Of a stretch of 61,618 nt of DNA, positions 36,312 to 44,539 are shown piece by piece. The position numbers were made by a program, and so were the translations under genes. The notes under the pieces are model-generated. The model saw only the letters and a program-made list of their open reading frames with translations, searched no databases and was not told the DNA's origin. Location: positions 1-61,618 of the forward strand of contig CACWJZ010000002.1 in NCBI GenBank assembly GCA_902761365.1, read 5' to 3'. The number at the start of each line of letters is the position of its first letter. The stretch's first letter is position 1. Origin of the DNA: an uncultured Eubacteriales bacterium. Lineage in GTDB: Bacteria; Bacillota; Clostridia; Christensenellales; CAG-138.

Positions 36312-36584
36312 ATGAACAAGGCTGAACTTATCGCTGTCGTAGCAGAAAAAACCGCCGTTTCCCGCAAGGACGTGGACAAGGTCCTCAACGGCGTTCTCGA
36401 TACTATCATGGAGACCCTGAAGAAGGGCGAAAAGGTTTCTCTGGTCGGCTTCGGCGCCTTCGAGGCGAAGGACCGTCCCGCCCGCAAGGGCCACAACCCC
36501 ATGACTGGGGAAGTCATCAGCATCGGCGCTTCCAAGGCCCCCTCGTTCAAGGCTGGCAAATCTCTGAAGGAGATCCTGAACTGA
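36312..36584 (+). CDS. hup: HU-family DNA-binding protein
   Basis: A 90-residue nucleoid protein that bends DNA as a dimer. MNKAELIAVVAEKT is the standard HU start; VGFGAFEAKDRPARKGHNP is the beta-arm signature with RKGHNPMTG at the DNA-intercalating tip. GGAGG at 36300-36304 sets the start; longer readings upstream contain the promoter. It has its own strong promoter and terminator and so is likely highly expressed. Confidence 0.97.
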   Translation: MNKAELIAVVAEKTAVSRKDVDKVLNGVLDTIMETLKKGEKVSLVGFGAFEAKDRPARKGHNPMTGEVISIGASKAPSFKAGKSLKEILN

Positions 36585-36612
36585 CGATCGAACAATCGAC
36601 GTTGAAATGCTT

Positions 36613-36643
36613 AAGCCCCTTTGCCCTATGGCGGAGGGGCTTT
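36613..36643 (+). terminator. Terminator of hup
   Basis: Thirteen-bp stem 36613-36625 with 36630-36642 (two G-T pairs), loop CTAT; the T tract is short. Confidence 0.78.
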
Positions 36644-36713
36644 CCTTGTATGCGAGAGAATGCAAATAATCTGTTCTGGCGCTGCTTTTTCTCTTTTCTT
36701 ATTCCTCCGGGTA

Positions 36714-36722
36714 TGATATACT
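36714..36722 (+). promoter_or_regulatory. Promoter of the serine dehydratase operon
   Basis: Extended -10 TGATATACT; the -35 region (TTTTCT at 36694) is weak. Confidence 0.6.
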
Positions 36723-36759
36723 ATCATCAGATATGAATCAAGTTCAGGAAAGGGAAACC

Positions 36760-37419
36760 ATGAGCATCAGTTTGTTCGACATCATCGGGCCGCGCATGAT
36801 CGGCCCCTCCAGCTCCCACACGGCCGGTGCGGTGCGCATAGGCCTGGTGGCCAATCGCCTGGTGAACGGTCGGGTCAAGGCCGCTCGGGTGACGCTGTAC
36901 GGCTCCTTCGCGGAAACGGGCCGGGGCCACGGTACCGACACGGCCATCGTAGCGGGCATTTTGGGTGTGAACCCGGACCAGGGCACCATCCGCTACGCCA
37001 AGCTCCTGGCCAAGGAGGCGGATGTGGACATCCCTGTCTTCTTCAGCAGCGAAGAGCCGGAGCACCCCAATACCGCCCGGGTCTATGTGCAGGGGGAGGA
37101 CGGGAAGGAATACACCTATATCGGCACCTCCATCGGCGGAGGCCGCATCCGGGTCACCTCCATCAACGGCATGGAGGTCAGCTTCACCGGCGAATATCCC
37201 ACCCTCATCGTATTTTACCAGGACGTTCCGGGGGTCATCTCCAAGGTGTCCTCCATCCTGGCTCTGGAGAAGATCAACGTGGCCTTCATGAAGGTGTTCC
37301 GCTCCGAGCGGCGGCAGGGGGCCTGCATGGTCATCGAAACGGACACGCCGGTGGATGAGGCGACCCGTCGGCGGATCGTGAACAATGTGGACGGCATTCG
37401 GGAGGCTTGCACCCTATGA
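36760..37419 (+). CDS. sdaAB: L-serine dehydratase, iron-sulfur-dependent, beta subunit
   Basis: Beta chain of the [4Fe-4S] L-serine dehydratase that deaminates serine to pyruvate and ammonia. The 219-residue protein opens with the signature LFDIIGPRMIGPSSSHTAGA and ends with an ACT-type domain (about 148-219, DVPGVISKVSSIL). I start at ATG 36760, after AGGAAAGGG, matching the family; an in-frame ATG at 36733 sits only about four bases from the predicted transcript start. The stop overlaps the alpha subunit ATG. Pyruvate produced would feed PFOR (1-568). Confidence 0.95.
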   Translation: MSISLFDIIGPRMIGPSSSHTAGAVRIGLVANRLVNGRVKAARVTLYGSFAETGRGHGTDTAIVAGILGVNPDQGTIRYAKLLAKEADVDIPVFFSSEEPEHPNTARVYVQGEDGKEYTYIGTSIGGGRIRVTSINGMEVSFTGEYPTLIVFYQDVPGVISKVSSILALEKINVAFMKVFRSERRQGACMVIETDTPVDEATRRRIVNNVDGIREACTL

Positions 37420-38297
37420 TCGACTATACCTTTTCTTCCGGCGAGGAGCTGTTGACCATCTGCCGCGAGGCGCAGATCCCCATCAGCGAGGCAGCCGTCC
37501 GCATGGAGCTCGAACGCGAGGAGATGGATCGCGACGGGATCATGAACGAGATGCGGATCAATCTGGAGGTCATGCGCGAGAGCATCCGCGAGGGGCTGGA
37601 GGAACAGCAGATCTCCATCACCGGCCTTATGGGCGAGGACGCGGACAAGCTCATGGCTTATACGGACAACGCGGTCATGGGCAGGGAGATGACCCGGATC
37701 GTGGCCTCAGCCATGGCGGTGACGGAGGTGAACGCCTCCATGGGCCGCATCGTGGCCGCGCCCACCGCTGGGGCCAGCGGCATCCTGCCCGCCGTGCTCA
37801 TCCAGTACGGCGATGCCCACGACCTCAGCGAGGAGCAGCTGATCGCAGGCCTCTGCAACGCCGGGGCCATCGGCATGATCATCGCCCACAACGCCAGCAT
37901 CGCCGGCGCCTCCGGCGGGTGCCAGGCGGAGACGGGCTCTGCGGCGGCTATGGCGGCCAGTGCTCTCACGGAGCTGCGGGGCGGCACGCCCCTGATGTGC
38001 CTCCATGCGGCGGCCATCGCCCTCAAAAACGTCATGGGCCTGGTGTGTGACCCGGTGGCCGGACTGGTGGAGTGCCCCTGCATCAAGCGCAACGCCATCG
38101 GTGCTGCCAACGCCGTCCTCTGCAGCGACATGGTCATGGCGGGGATCGAGAGCATCATCCCCTTCGACGAGGTGGTCACGTCCATGCGCAACGTGGGTCG
38201 GATGATGAACCCGGACCTTAGGGAGACGGCTCGGGGCGGCCTGGCGGCCACGCCCACCGCTCAGCGGATCGCGGCCAAGATCAGAAGCTTTGAATGA
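37416..38297 (+). CDS. sdaAA: L-serine dehydratase, iron-sulfur-dependent, alpha subunit
   Basis: A 293-residue alpha chain carrying the oxygen-labile cluster. Cysteines for the [4Fe-4S] centre are in the GGCQAETGSAAAM, GLVCDPVAGL and VECPCIKRNA segments; GASGILPAVL and AHNASIAGASGG are further family hallmarks. It is translated by ATGA overlap with the beta subunit. The split two-gene form is typical of Clostridia and other Gram-positive anaerobes. Confidence 0.96.
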   Translation: MIDYTFSSGEELLTICREAQIPISEAAVRMELEREEMDRDGIMNEMRINLEVMRESIREGLEEQQISITGLMGEDADKLMAYTDNAVMGREMTRIVASAMAVTEVNASMGRIVAAPTAGASGILPAVLIQYGDAHDLSEEQLIAGLCNAGAIGMIIAHNASIAGASGGCQAETGSAAAMAASALTELRGGTPLMCLHAAAIALKNVMGLVCDPVAGLVECPCIKRNAIGAANAVLCSDMVMAGIESIIPFDEVVTSMRNVGRMMNPDLRETARGGLAATPTAQRIAAKIRSFE

Positions 38298-38325
38298 GAA
38301 CCAAGAGCAGGGAGGAGAACGAGAC

Positions 38326-39165
38326 ATGTATCGCATCGTGAAGAAGGAACCCCTGAACCCCTCGGTGACCCGCATGAGCATCGAAGCGCCTTTGGTGGCC
38401 AAGAAGGTCCAGCCTGGCCAGTTCATCATTCTGCGGGCGGAGGAGGATGGGGAGAGGATACCCCTGACCGTGGCCGGATACGACCGGGAGGCGGGCACCG
38501 TGGACATCATCTTCCAGATCGTAGGCGCCACCACGGAGAAGCTGAACCATAAACGGCAGGGGGAGTGCATCCCCGATTTCGTGGGGCCCCTGGGAAAGCC
38601 TACGGAGACGGCGGGATTGAAGCGGGTGGCGGTCATCGGCGGCGGCGTGGGCTGCGCCATCGCCTTCCCGGTGACGAAGAAGCTCTTTGAACAGGGCTGC
38701 GAGGTGGACGCCGTGGCCGGGTTCCGTTCGAAGGACCTGGTCATCCTGGAGGACGAATTCAGGGCCAACAGCACCAACTTCATCCCCGTCAGCGACGACG
38801 GGTCCTGGGGTGAGAAGGGCCTGGTGACGGACGCCTTGAAGCAGCTCATCGACAGCGGCCGCGAATACGATCAGGTCATCGCCATCGGCCCCCTCATCAT
38901 GATGAAGTTCGTCTGTCGACTCACCAAGGAGTACGGCATCAAGACCGTTGTCTCCATGAACCCCATCATGATCGACGGCACGGGCATGTGCGGCTGCTGC
39001 CGGCTGACCGTGGGTGGCAAGATGCAGTTCGCCTGTGTGGATGGCCCCGACTTCGACGGCCATGAGGTGGACTTCGACGAAGCCATGGCCCGCTGCGCCG
39101 CCTACAAGCCCTTTGAGGCTAAGGCCCGGGAAGCGGCCTGCAATCTGTTTTCCATGGAGGTGTGA
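38326..39165 (+). CDS. nfnA: Ferredoxin-NADP reductase-type subunit (NfnA / sulfide dehydrogenase beta-like)
   Basis: A 279-residue flavoprotein related to the small subunit of NADH-dependent ferredoxin:NADP+ oxidoreductase and to dihydroorotate dehydrogenase electron-transfer subunits. It has a FAD-binding beta-barrel (about 1-95), a nucleotide-binding domain (about 100-215, VAVIGGGVGCAIAF) and a C-terminal Cys cluster in GTGMCGCCRLTV and FACVDGP for a [2Fe-2S] centre. With NfnB it would bifurcate electrons between NADH, ferredoxin and NADPH. The start is fixed by GGGAGGA; an earlier in-frame reading overlaps the sdaAA end. The gene lies 28 bases after sdaAA. Confidence 0.9.
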   Translation: MYRIVKKEPLNPSVTRMSIEAPLVAKKVQPGQFIILRAEEDGERIPLTVAGYDREAGTVDIIFQIVGATTEKLNHKRQGECIPDFVGPLGKPTETAGLKRVAVIGGGVGCAIAFPVTKKLFEQGCEVDAVAGFRSKDLVILEDEFRANSTNFIPVSDDGSWGEKGLVTDALKQLIDSGREYDQVIAIGPLIMMKFVCRLTKEYGIKTVVSMNPIMIDGTGMCGCCRLTVGGKMQFACVDGPDFDGHEVDFDEAMARCAAYKPFEAKAREAACNLFSMEV

Positions 39166-39196
39166 AAACGCAGTTTTCACATCGTAGATTTTGCCT

Positions 39197-39222
39197 TTGC
39201 CGCGGACCGGCGCGGCAATTTT
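39197..39222 (+). terminator. Hairpin with T run between nfnA and nfnB
   Basis: Perfect eight-bp stem 39197-39204 with 39211-39218, six-base loop, then TTTT before GCGGG. It may be a partial terminator or an mRNA-stabilising processing site that sets the subunit ratio. Confidence 0.65.
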
Positions 39223-39257
39223 GCGGGCAAAACCGGCAAAACCACAAAAAGGAATGA

Positions 39258-40655
39258 ATGAACATGTCCAACATGAAGAAAGAAAAGAATCCCATGCCCA
39301 CCCAGGCACCTCAGGTGCGGGCCCACAACTTCGATGAGGTGGCATTGGGATATACCGAGGAGCTGGCACTGGACGAGGCTCAGCGGTGCCTCAACTGCCG
39401 CAACTTCCCCTGCGTCCAGGGATGCCCTGTGAATATTCGGATCCCCCAGTTCATCGCCAAGATCCGGGAATTGGATTTTGAAGGCGCCTATCAGATCATC
39501 GCCGCTGACAGCGCTCTGCCCGCCGTGTGCGGCCGGGTGTGTCCCCAGGAGACCCAGTGCGAGAAGTACTGCGTGCGGGGCATCAAGGGCGAGCCCGTGG
39601 GCATCGGCCGCCTGGAGCGGTTCGTGGCCGACTATCACAACGCCCACACCCAGGGCGCAGCCAGCGTTCCCGAGCGGAACGGTCACAAGGTGGCCGTGGT
39701 GGGCTCTGGCCCGGCGGGCCTCACCTGCGCGGGCGATCTCGCTCGGAAGGGGTATGACGTGACCGTGTACGAAGCCCTCCATGTGGCGGGCGGCGTGCTG
39801 AGCTATGGCATCCCCGAGTTCCGTCTCCCCAAGGCCATCGTGCAACGGGAGATCGAGGGGCTCCGGCAGATGGGCGTGAAGGTGCTCACTAACATGGTCA
39901 TCGGCCGGGTGCTGTCCGTCCGGGAGCTCATGGAGCAGGAGGGCTTTGAAGCGGTGTTCATCGGTTCCGGCGCGGGCCTGCCCAAGTTTATGAACATCCC
40001 CGGCGAAAACCTGAAGGGTGTCTACTCCGCCAACGAGTTTTTGACCCGGGTGAACCTGATGAAGGCCTACGAACCGGACGCCAACACTCCCATCCAGCGG
40101 GCCAAACATGTGACTGTGGTGGGCGGCGGCAACGTGGCCATGGATGCGGCCCGCTGCGCCTTGCGCCTGGGCGCCGAAACGGTGACCATCGTCTACCGCC
40201 GGTCCCTGGAGGAGCTGCCCGCCCGGAAGGAGGAGGTGGAGCACGCCATGGAGGAGGGCATCATCTTCAAGCTCCTGAACAACCCCGTGGAGCTGATCGG
40301 TGACAGCAATCGCAACGTGGTCATCATGCGCTGCATCCGCATGGAGCTGGGCGAACCGGACGCCTCCGGTCGCCGTCGCCCCGTGGAGATCCCCGGCAGC
40401 GAGTTCGAGCTGGAGACGGATTGCGTCATCATGGCCTTGGGCACCAGCCCCAACCCGCTCATCAAGTCCACCACGGAGGGCCTTGCCATCCAGCGCTGGG
40501 GCGGCATCATCACCGATGAGGATGGGCTCACCTCCTGCGAGGGCATCTACGCGGGCGGCGACGCGGTCACCGGCGCAGCCACGGTCATCCTGGCCATGGG
40601 CGCGGGGAAAAAGGCCGCTGCCGCCATGGATAAATACATACAAAGCAAACAGTGA
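39258..40655 (+). CDS. nfnB: NADPH-binding glutamate synthase small-chain-like subunit (NfnB/GltA type)
   Basis: A 465-residue iron-sulfur flavoprotein. The N-terminal domain has two 4Fe-4S Cys sets (CLNCRNFPCVQGCP; CGRVCPQETQCEKYC). Two Rossmann motifs follow: VAVVGSGPAGLTCAGDLA for FAD and VTVVGGGNVAMDAAR for NADPH. EIPGSEFELETDCVIMALG precedes the C-terminal FAD contact YAGGDAVTGAATV. This matches NfnB (also annotated GltA). Three closely spaced ATGs (39254 out of frame, 39258, 39264) make the start uncertain by two codons. Adjacent nfnA supports Nfn rather than glutamate synthase, for which no large subunit is present. Confidence 0.9.
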   Translation: MNMSNMKKEKNPMPTQAPQVRAHNFDEVALGYTEELALDEAQRCLNCRNFPCVQGCPVNIRIPQFIAKIRELDFEGAYQIIAADSALPAVCGRVCPQETQCEKYCVRGIKGEPVGIGRLERFVADYHNAHTQGAASVPERNGHKVAVVGSGPAGLTCAGDLARKGYDVTVYEALHVAGGVLSYGIPEFRLPKAIVQREIEGLRQMGVKVLTNMVIGRVLSVRELMEQEGFEAVFIGSGAGLPKFMNIPGENLKGVYSANEFLTRVNLMKAYEPDANTPIQRAKHVTVVGGGNVAMDAARCALRLGAETVTIVYRRSLEELPARKEEVEHAMEEGIIFKLLNNPVELIGDSNRNVVIMRCIRMELGEPDASGRRRPVEIPGSEFELETDCVIMALGTSPNPLIKSTTEGLAIQRWGGIITDEDGLTSCEGIYAGGDAVTGAATVILAMGAGKKAAAAMDKYIQSKQ

Positions 40656-40663
40656 AAGGATCG

Positions 40664-40687
40664 GACCGGGCAACCGGTCAGCTTTTC
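40664..40687 (+). terminator. Terminator of nfnB
   Basis: Stem 40664-40669 with 40674-40679, loop of four, followed by AGCTTTT; moderate quality. Confidence 0.6.
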
Positions 40688-40704
40688 TGAAAAATATATT
40701 TTTC

Positions 40705-40733
40705 TTGACACAAGACCCAGGGTAAGGTATTAT
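40705..40733 (+). promoter_or_regulatory. Strong promoter of the CofE-like gene
   Basis: Consensus TTGACA (40705-40710), 17-bp spacer, TATTAT (40728-40733). Confidence 0.88.
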
Positions 40734-40771
40734 ACAAGCTGTTTTTTGCCAACAGAAAAGGAGAAAAAAGT

Positions 40772-41953
40772 ATGGCAGGTACGATTTCACGGGGCATTCG
40801 GGCCCCCATCATTCGTCAGGGAGACGACATCGTTTCCATAGTTGTGGACTCCGTGCTGCAGGCAGCCCAGGAGGAGCACTTCACCCTTCACGACCGGGAC
40901 GTGGTGGCTGTGACCGAGGCCGTGGTGGCCCGGGCCGACGGCAACTACTGCACTACGGATGACATCGCCCGGGACGTGCAGCGTAAGCTGGGCGACGCGG
41001 TGGGCGTAGTCTTTCCCATCCTGAGCCGCAACCGGTTCGCCATCTGCCTGAGGGGCATCGCCCGCGGCACCAAGAAGGTCGTGGTGCTGCTGTCCTACCC
41101 GGCGGACGAGGAGGGGAACCACCTGGTGGACGAGGACGCCCTGCTGGATTCGGGTCTGAACCCCTATTCCGATACCCTGTCCGAAGGGGAGTTCATCCGG
41201 CTCTTCGGCGAGCCCAAGCACACCTTCACCGGGGTCAACTATGTGGAGTACTACCGCAACCTCATTGAGGAGGAGGGGGCTGAGGCCCAGATCGTCTTTG
41301 CTAACGATCCCACGGCCGTCCTCGCCTACACGGACACGGTCCTCTGCGCCAACATCCATGAGCGGGAACGGACCAAGAAGCGGCTGGTGAAGGCCGGGGC
41401 CAAGAAGGTCCTGACCCTGTGCGACATTATGAACGAGTCCGTCAACGGTAGCGGCTATCAGCCGGAGTACGGCCTGCTGGGTTCCAACAAGGCCACGGAG
41501 AACACCGTCAAGCTCTTCCCTAAGAACGCGCAGGCCGTGGCGGAGACCATCCAGGCGGAGTTCATCGCCCGGACCGGCGTCCACGTGGAGGCCATGGTCT
41601 ATGGCGACGGCGCCTTCAAGGACCCCGTGGGCAAGATCTGGGAGCTGGCGGACCCGGTGGTCTCACCCGGGTTCACGTCCGGGCTCAACGGCCTGCCCAA
41701 CGAGCTGAAGCTCAAGTATCTGGCGGACAACGATTTCAAGGGTCTCAGCGGTGCTGAGCTTCGTCAGGCCATCGAGCAGCGCATTCGCGAGAAGAACGCC
41801 AGCCTGAAGGGGCAGATGGTCTCCCAGGGCACCACGCCCCGGCGGCTCACGGACCTCATCGGGTCCCTATGCGACCTCACCAGCGGCAGCGGCGACAAGG
41901 GAACGCCCATCGTGCTGGTTCAGAACTACTTCAACAACTATGCTGATGCATAA
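40772..41953 (+). CDS. CofE-like (coenzyme F420-0:L-glutamate ligase family) protein
   Basis: A 393-residue protein resembling the F420-0:gamma-glutamyl ligase family, which adds glutamate with GTP. Features in keeping are the N-terminal DDIVSIVVDSVLQAA, HDRDVVAVTEAVVARADG near residue 40, a GDGAFKDPVGKIWELADP segment near 275 and a long C-terminal helical region. Firmicute members are common although these bacteria are not known for F420, so the substrate may be another gamma-glutamyl acceptor. It is a single-gene unit with a near-consensus promoter, an AAGGAG ribosome binding site and its own terminator, suggesting steady high expression. Confidence 0.75.
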   Translation: MAGTISRGIRAPIIRQGDDIVSIVVDSVLQAAQEEHFTLHDRDVVAVTEAVVARADGNYCTTDDIARDVQRKLGDAVGVVFPILSRNRFAICLRGIARGTKKVVVLLSYPADEEGNHLVDEDALLDSGLNPYSDTLSEGEFIRLFGEPKHTFTGVNYVEYYRNLIEEEGAEAQIVFANDPTAVLAYTDTVLCANIHERERTKKRLVKAGAKKVLTLCDIMNESVNGSGYQPEYGLLGSNKATENTVKLFPKNAQAVAETIQAEFIARTGVHVEAMVYGDGAFKDPVGKIWELADPVVSPGFTSGLNGLPNELKLKYLADNDFKGLSGAELRQAIEQRIREKNASLKGQMVSQGTTPRRLTDLIGSLCDLTSGSGDKGTPIVLVQNYFNNYADA

Positions 41954-41966
41954 ATATATCCCGTGA

Positions 41967-41998
41967 GAAGGGCCCGCTTTCCCGGCGGGCCTTCTTTC
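41967..41998 (+). terminator. Terminator of the CofE-like gene
   Basis: GC-rich stem 41967-41977 with 41985-41994 (one bulged base) and TTT. Confidence 0.82.
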
Positions 41999-42010
41999 GT
42001 ATCGGTCAAA

Positions 42011-42044
42011 GCGTATTGAAATATATCGTTCAATACGCTATTAT
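42011..42044 (+). promoter_or_regulatory. Promoter with overlapping palindromic operator
   Basis: A perfect ten-bp inverted repeat, GCGTATTGAA (42011-42020) and TTCAATACGC (42029-42038), eight bases apart, covers the -35 TTGAAA (42016-42021) and the spacer up to TATTAT (42039-42044). This is the geometry of a repressor site blocking RNA polymerase. Confidence 0.7.
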
Positions 42045-42076
42045 ACTCCTATAAGCTATTATTGGAGAGAGAAAAA

Positions 42077-43225
42077 ATGGACACAAAGGAAAAGCTGGCA
42101 TACGTCCTCAAACAGTTCCGTATCGAAGGCGAGATCGTGGTCTACCGCTGGATCCCGTCGGGCCATATCAACACGGCGTATTATGTGGCCATCTACAACG
42201 GGAAGGAGATGTATCAATTCCTCGTGCAGCGGGTGAACACCTACGTGTTCCGGGACCCGGTGGGCATGATGCGCAATATCGAGCTGCTGACGGAGCATGT
42301 GCGCAAGGCCGAGCCCAAGATGGAGAAGCGCCGGCGATTGCATTTCAGGCACACCCAGGATCGCCGCAACTATATCGTGCTCCACAACGGCGTGGTCATG
42401 GGCCCGGACGAACCCTTCGATCCCCTGGATGAGAGCTTCGAGTTCTGGCGGGTGTATAACTTTATTGAGTACAGCACCAGCTTTGAGACCGCGGAAGGGA
42501 ATCCGGAGGTGCTGCGCATGAGCGGGAAGGCCTTCGGCCGGTTCCTAAAGCAGCTGCAGGACTTCGATGCAGCCCAGCTGATCGAGAGCATCCCTCATTT
42601 TCACGATACGGCGTACCGCCTAAAATCCTTCTTCGATACCGTGGCCGAAGACCCCTGCGGCCGAGCGGCCGAATGTGCAGAGGAGATCCGGCTGATCCGG
42701 GAGAACGCGGACTTCGGCTGCACCCTTTGCCGCCAGATCGCACGTGGCGAGCTGCCAATCCGCGTCACCCACAACGACACCAAGACCAACAACATCCTGT
42801 TCGATATGGACACCCTGGACCCGCTGGTGATCATCGATCTGGACACCTGCATGCCGGGCCTTGCCTGCTATGACTTCGGCGATACCATCCGCTTTGCCGC
42901 CTGCACCGCCCAGGAGGACCAGCCGGAGGGCATGGGGCTGGACCTGGCGCTGATGAAAGCATATACGGAGGGGTATCTCAGCGAAGCGGACAGCGTCCTC
43001 ACGGCCAATGAGATCGATAGCTTGGCCATCGGCGCCGCCGTCATCACCCTGGAGCTGGCCAGCCGGTTTTTGATGGATTATCTGATGAGAGATAAATACT
43101 TCCGCATCGATTACCCGGATCAGAACCTGAAACGAGCCCAGGCTCAGCTGAAGCTGTTTCAGGATATGATGCTTCATATGGACGATATGAGAGCGATCAT
43201 CCGAGAGATCGCCGGGCAGCGATAA
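42077..43225 (+). CDS. APH-fold small-molecule kinase (N-acetylhexosamine 1-kinase-like)
   Basis: A 382-residue protein of the aminoglycoside phosphotransferase/choline kinase fold. The Brenner-type motif HNDTKTNN puts the catalytic Asp at 234, and VIIDLDT supplies the Mg-binding Asp254/256. The HNDTK.NN form and overall length resemble N-acetylhexosamine 1-kinase (NahK), which phosphorylates GlcNAc/GalNAc released from mucin or milk glycans; no lacto-N-biose phosphorylase or GalT-like gene is adjacent to confirm this. GGAGAGAG precedes the ATG. Expression is probably repressed through the operator at 42011. folC follows after 39 bases. Confidence 0.8.
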   Translation: MDTKEKLAYVLKQFRIEGEIVVYRWIPSGHINTAYYVAIYNGKEMYQFLVQRVNTYVFRDPVGMMRNIELLTEHVRKAEPKMEKRRRLHFRHTQDRRNYIVLHNGVVMGPDEPFDPLDESFEFWRVYNFIEYSTSFETAEGNPEVLRMSGKAFGRFLKQLQDFDAAQLIESIPHFHDTAYRLKSFFDTVAEDPCGRAAECAEEIRLIRENADFGCTLCRQIARGELPIRVTHNDTKTNNILFDMDTLDPLVIIDLDTCMPGLACYDFGDTIRFAACTAQEDQPEGMGLDLALMKAYTEGYLSEADSVLTANEIDSLAIGAAVITLELASRFLMDYLMRDKYFRIDYPDQNLKRAQAQLKLFQDMMLHMDDMRAIIREIAGQR

Positions 43226-43264
43226 CTTCATAGATAAGCACACAATAAACCAAAGGTGATCCAA

Positions 43265-44539
43265 ATGAACTACGAGGAAACCATAGCCTATATCCACAGC
43301 GCATACTGGAAGGGCACGAAGGACGGATTGCAGCGCACCAGGGAGCTGCTGTCGCTCCTGGGCAACCCTCAGAAAGAGCTGAAGTTCGTCCATGTGGCGG
43401 GCACCAACGGCAAAGGGTCCACCTGCGCCATGCTGGCCTCCATTTTGCAGGCAGCGGGGTATCGGACGGGTCTATATACCTCGCCTTTCGTGAACCGCTT
43501 CAATGAGCGCATCGCCCTGAACGGCACGCCCATTTCGGATCAGGACCTGGTGGATGTTTTCAGCCGCATCCGGCCCATCGTGGACGCCATGCCCCATCAA
43601 CCCTCCGAGTTCGAGCTCATCACCTGCGCCGCCATGCTGTACTATTGGGAGCAGCGGTGCGACGTGGTGGTCCTGGAGGTGGGCATGGGCGGAGAGTTCG
43701 ATTCCACCAACGTGATCAAGACGCCCCTGCTCACCATCATCACCGCCATGGGCTTTGACCACATGCAGTATCTGGGCAACACCATGACCGAGATCGCCTC
43801 GGCCAAGGCCGGTATCATCAAGCCCGGCGGCACCACGCTGATCTATGGGGAAAACCCGGAAGCGGACAAGGTCTTTCGGGACACCTGCGCACGGGTGGGC
43901 TCCCGACTGGTGGTCACCGACCATGGCCGCATCATCGATCACGCCCACACCCTGCGGGGGCATGATCTGTCCTTCGGTTCCTATGAGCACATCCATCTTC
44001 CGCTGATCGGCAGCCACCAGGTCAAAAACGCCGCCGTGGTGCTGACCGCGGTGGAGGAGCTGAAGAAGGCCGGGCTGTCCATCCCCGACGAGGCGGTGTG
44101 CGCGGGCATGTCTACAGTCCGTTGGCCGGCCCGGATGGAGTTGCTGTCGGAAAAGCCGGTATTCTTGCTGGACGGCGGCCACAATCCCCACGGCTTCCGT
44201 GCCGCGGCGGCGACTTTGCGGGAGCTGTTTCCCCATCAGCAGGTGACCGTTATGATGGGCGTCATGGCCGACAAGGATCACGGAGACATGATCCGTGAGC
44301 TGTTGCCCATCGCAAAGCGCTTCATCACCGTTCGACCGGAATCCCCCCGGGCCATGACCGACGAAGATCTGGCGGCGGAGATCCGCTCCCTGGGCGGAAG
44401 GGCGGAACCGGCGGGCACGGTGCAGAGCGGCATACGAAAAATGTTGAATGAAGCAGCCCCGGATGACGTGTTGCTGGCCATCGGCTCCCTGTATATGGCG
44501 GGAGACGTGCGTACTACAATGGGCAAAGGAGCATACTGA
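43265..44539 (+). CDS. folC: Folylpolyglutamate synthase / dihydrofolate synthase
   Basis: A 424-residue Mur-ligase-superfamily enzyme that attaches glutamate to dihydropteroate or folates using ATP. The P-loop AGTNGKGST is at about 45-53, the TSPFVNRFNERI (omega-loop/Mg) segment follows near 75, EVGMGGEFDSTNV near 140 and LDGGHNPHG near 303. The ATG at 43265 lies eight bases after AAGGTG. The stop overlaps the next ATG by one base (TGATG). Confidence 0.94.
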   Translation: MNYEETIAYIHSAYWKGTKDGLQRTRELLSLLGNPQKELKFVHVAGTNGKGSTCAMLASILQAAGYRTGLYTSPFVNRFNERIALNGTPISDQDLVDVFSRIRPIVDAMPHQPSEFELITCAAMLYYWEQRCDVVVLEVGMGGEFDSTNVIKTPLLTIITAMGFDHMQYLGNTMTEIASAKAGIIKPGGTTLIYGENPEADKVFRDTCARVGSRLVVTDHGRIIDHAHTLRGHDLSFGSYEHIHLPLIGSHQVKNAAVVLTAVEELKKAGLSIPDEAVCAGMSTVRWPARMELLSEKPVFLLDGGHNPHGFRAAAATLRELFPHQQVTVMMGVMADKDHGDMIRELLPIAKRFITVRPESPRAMTDEDLAAEIRSLGGRAEPAGTVQSGIRKMLNEAAPDDVLLAIGSLYMAGDVRTTMGKGAY

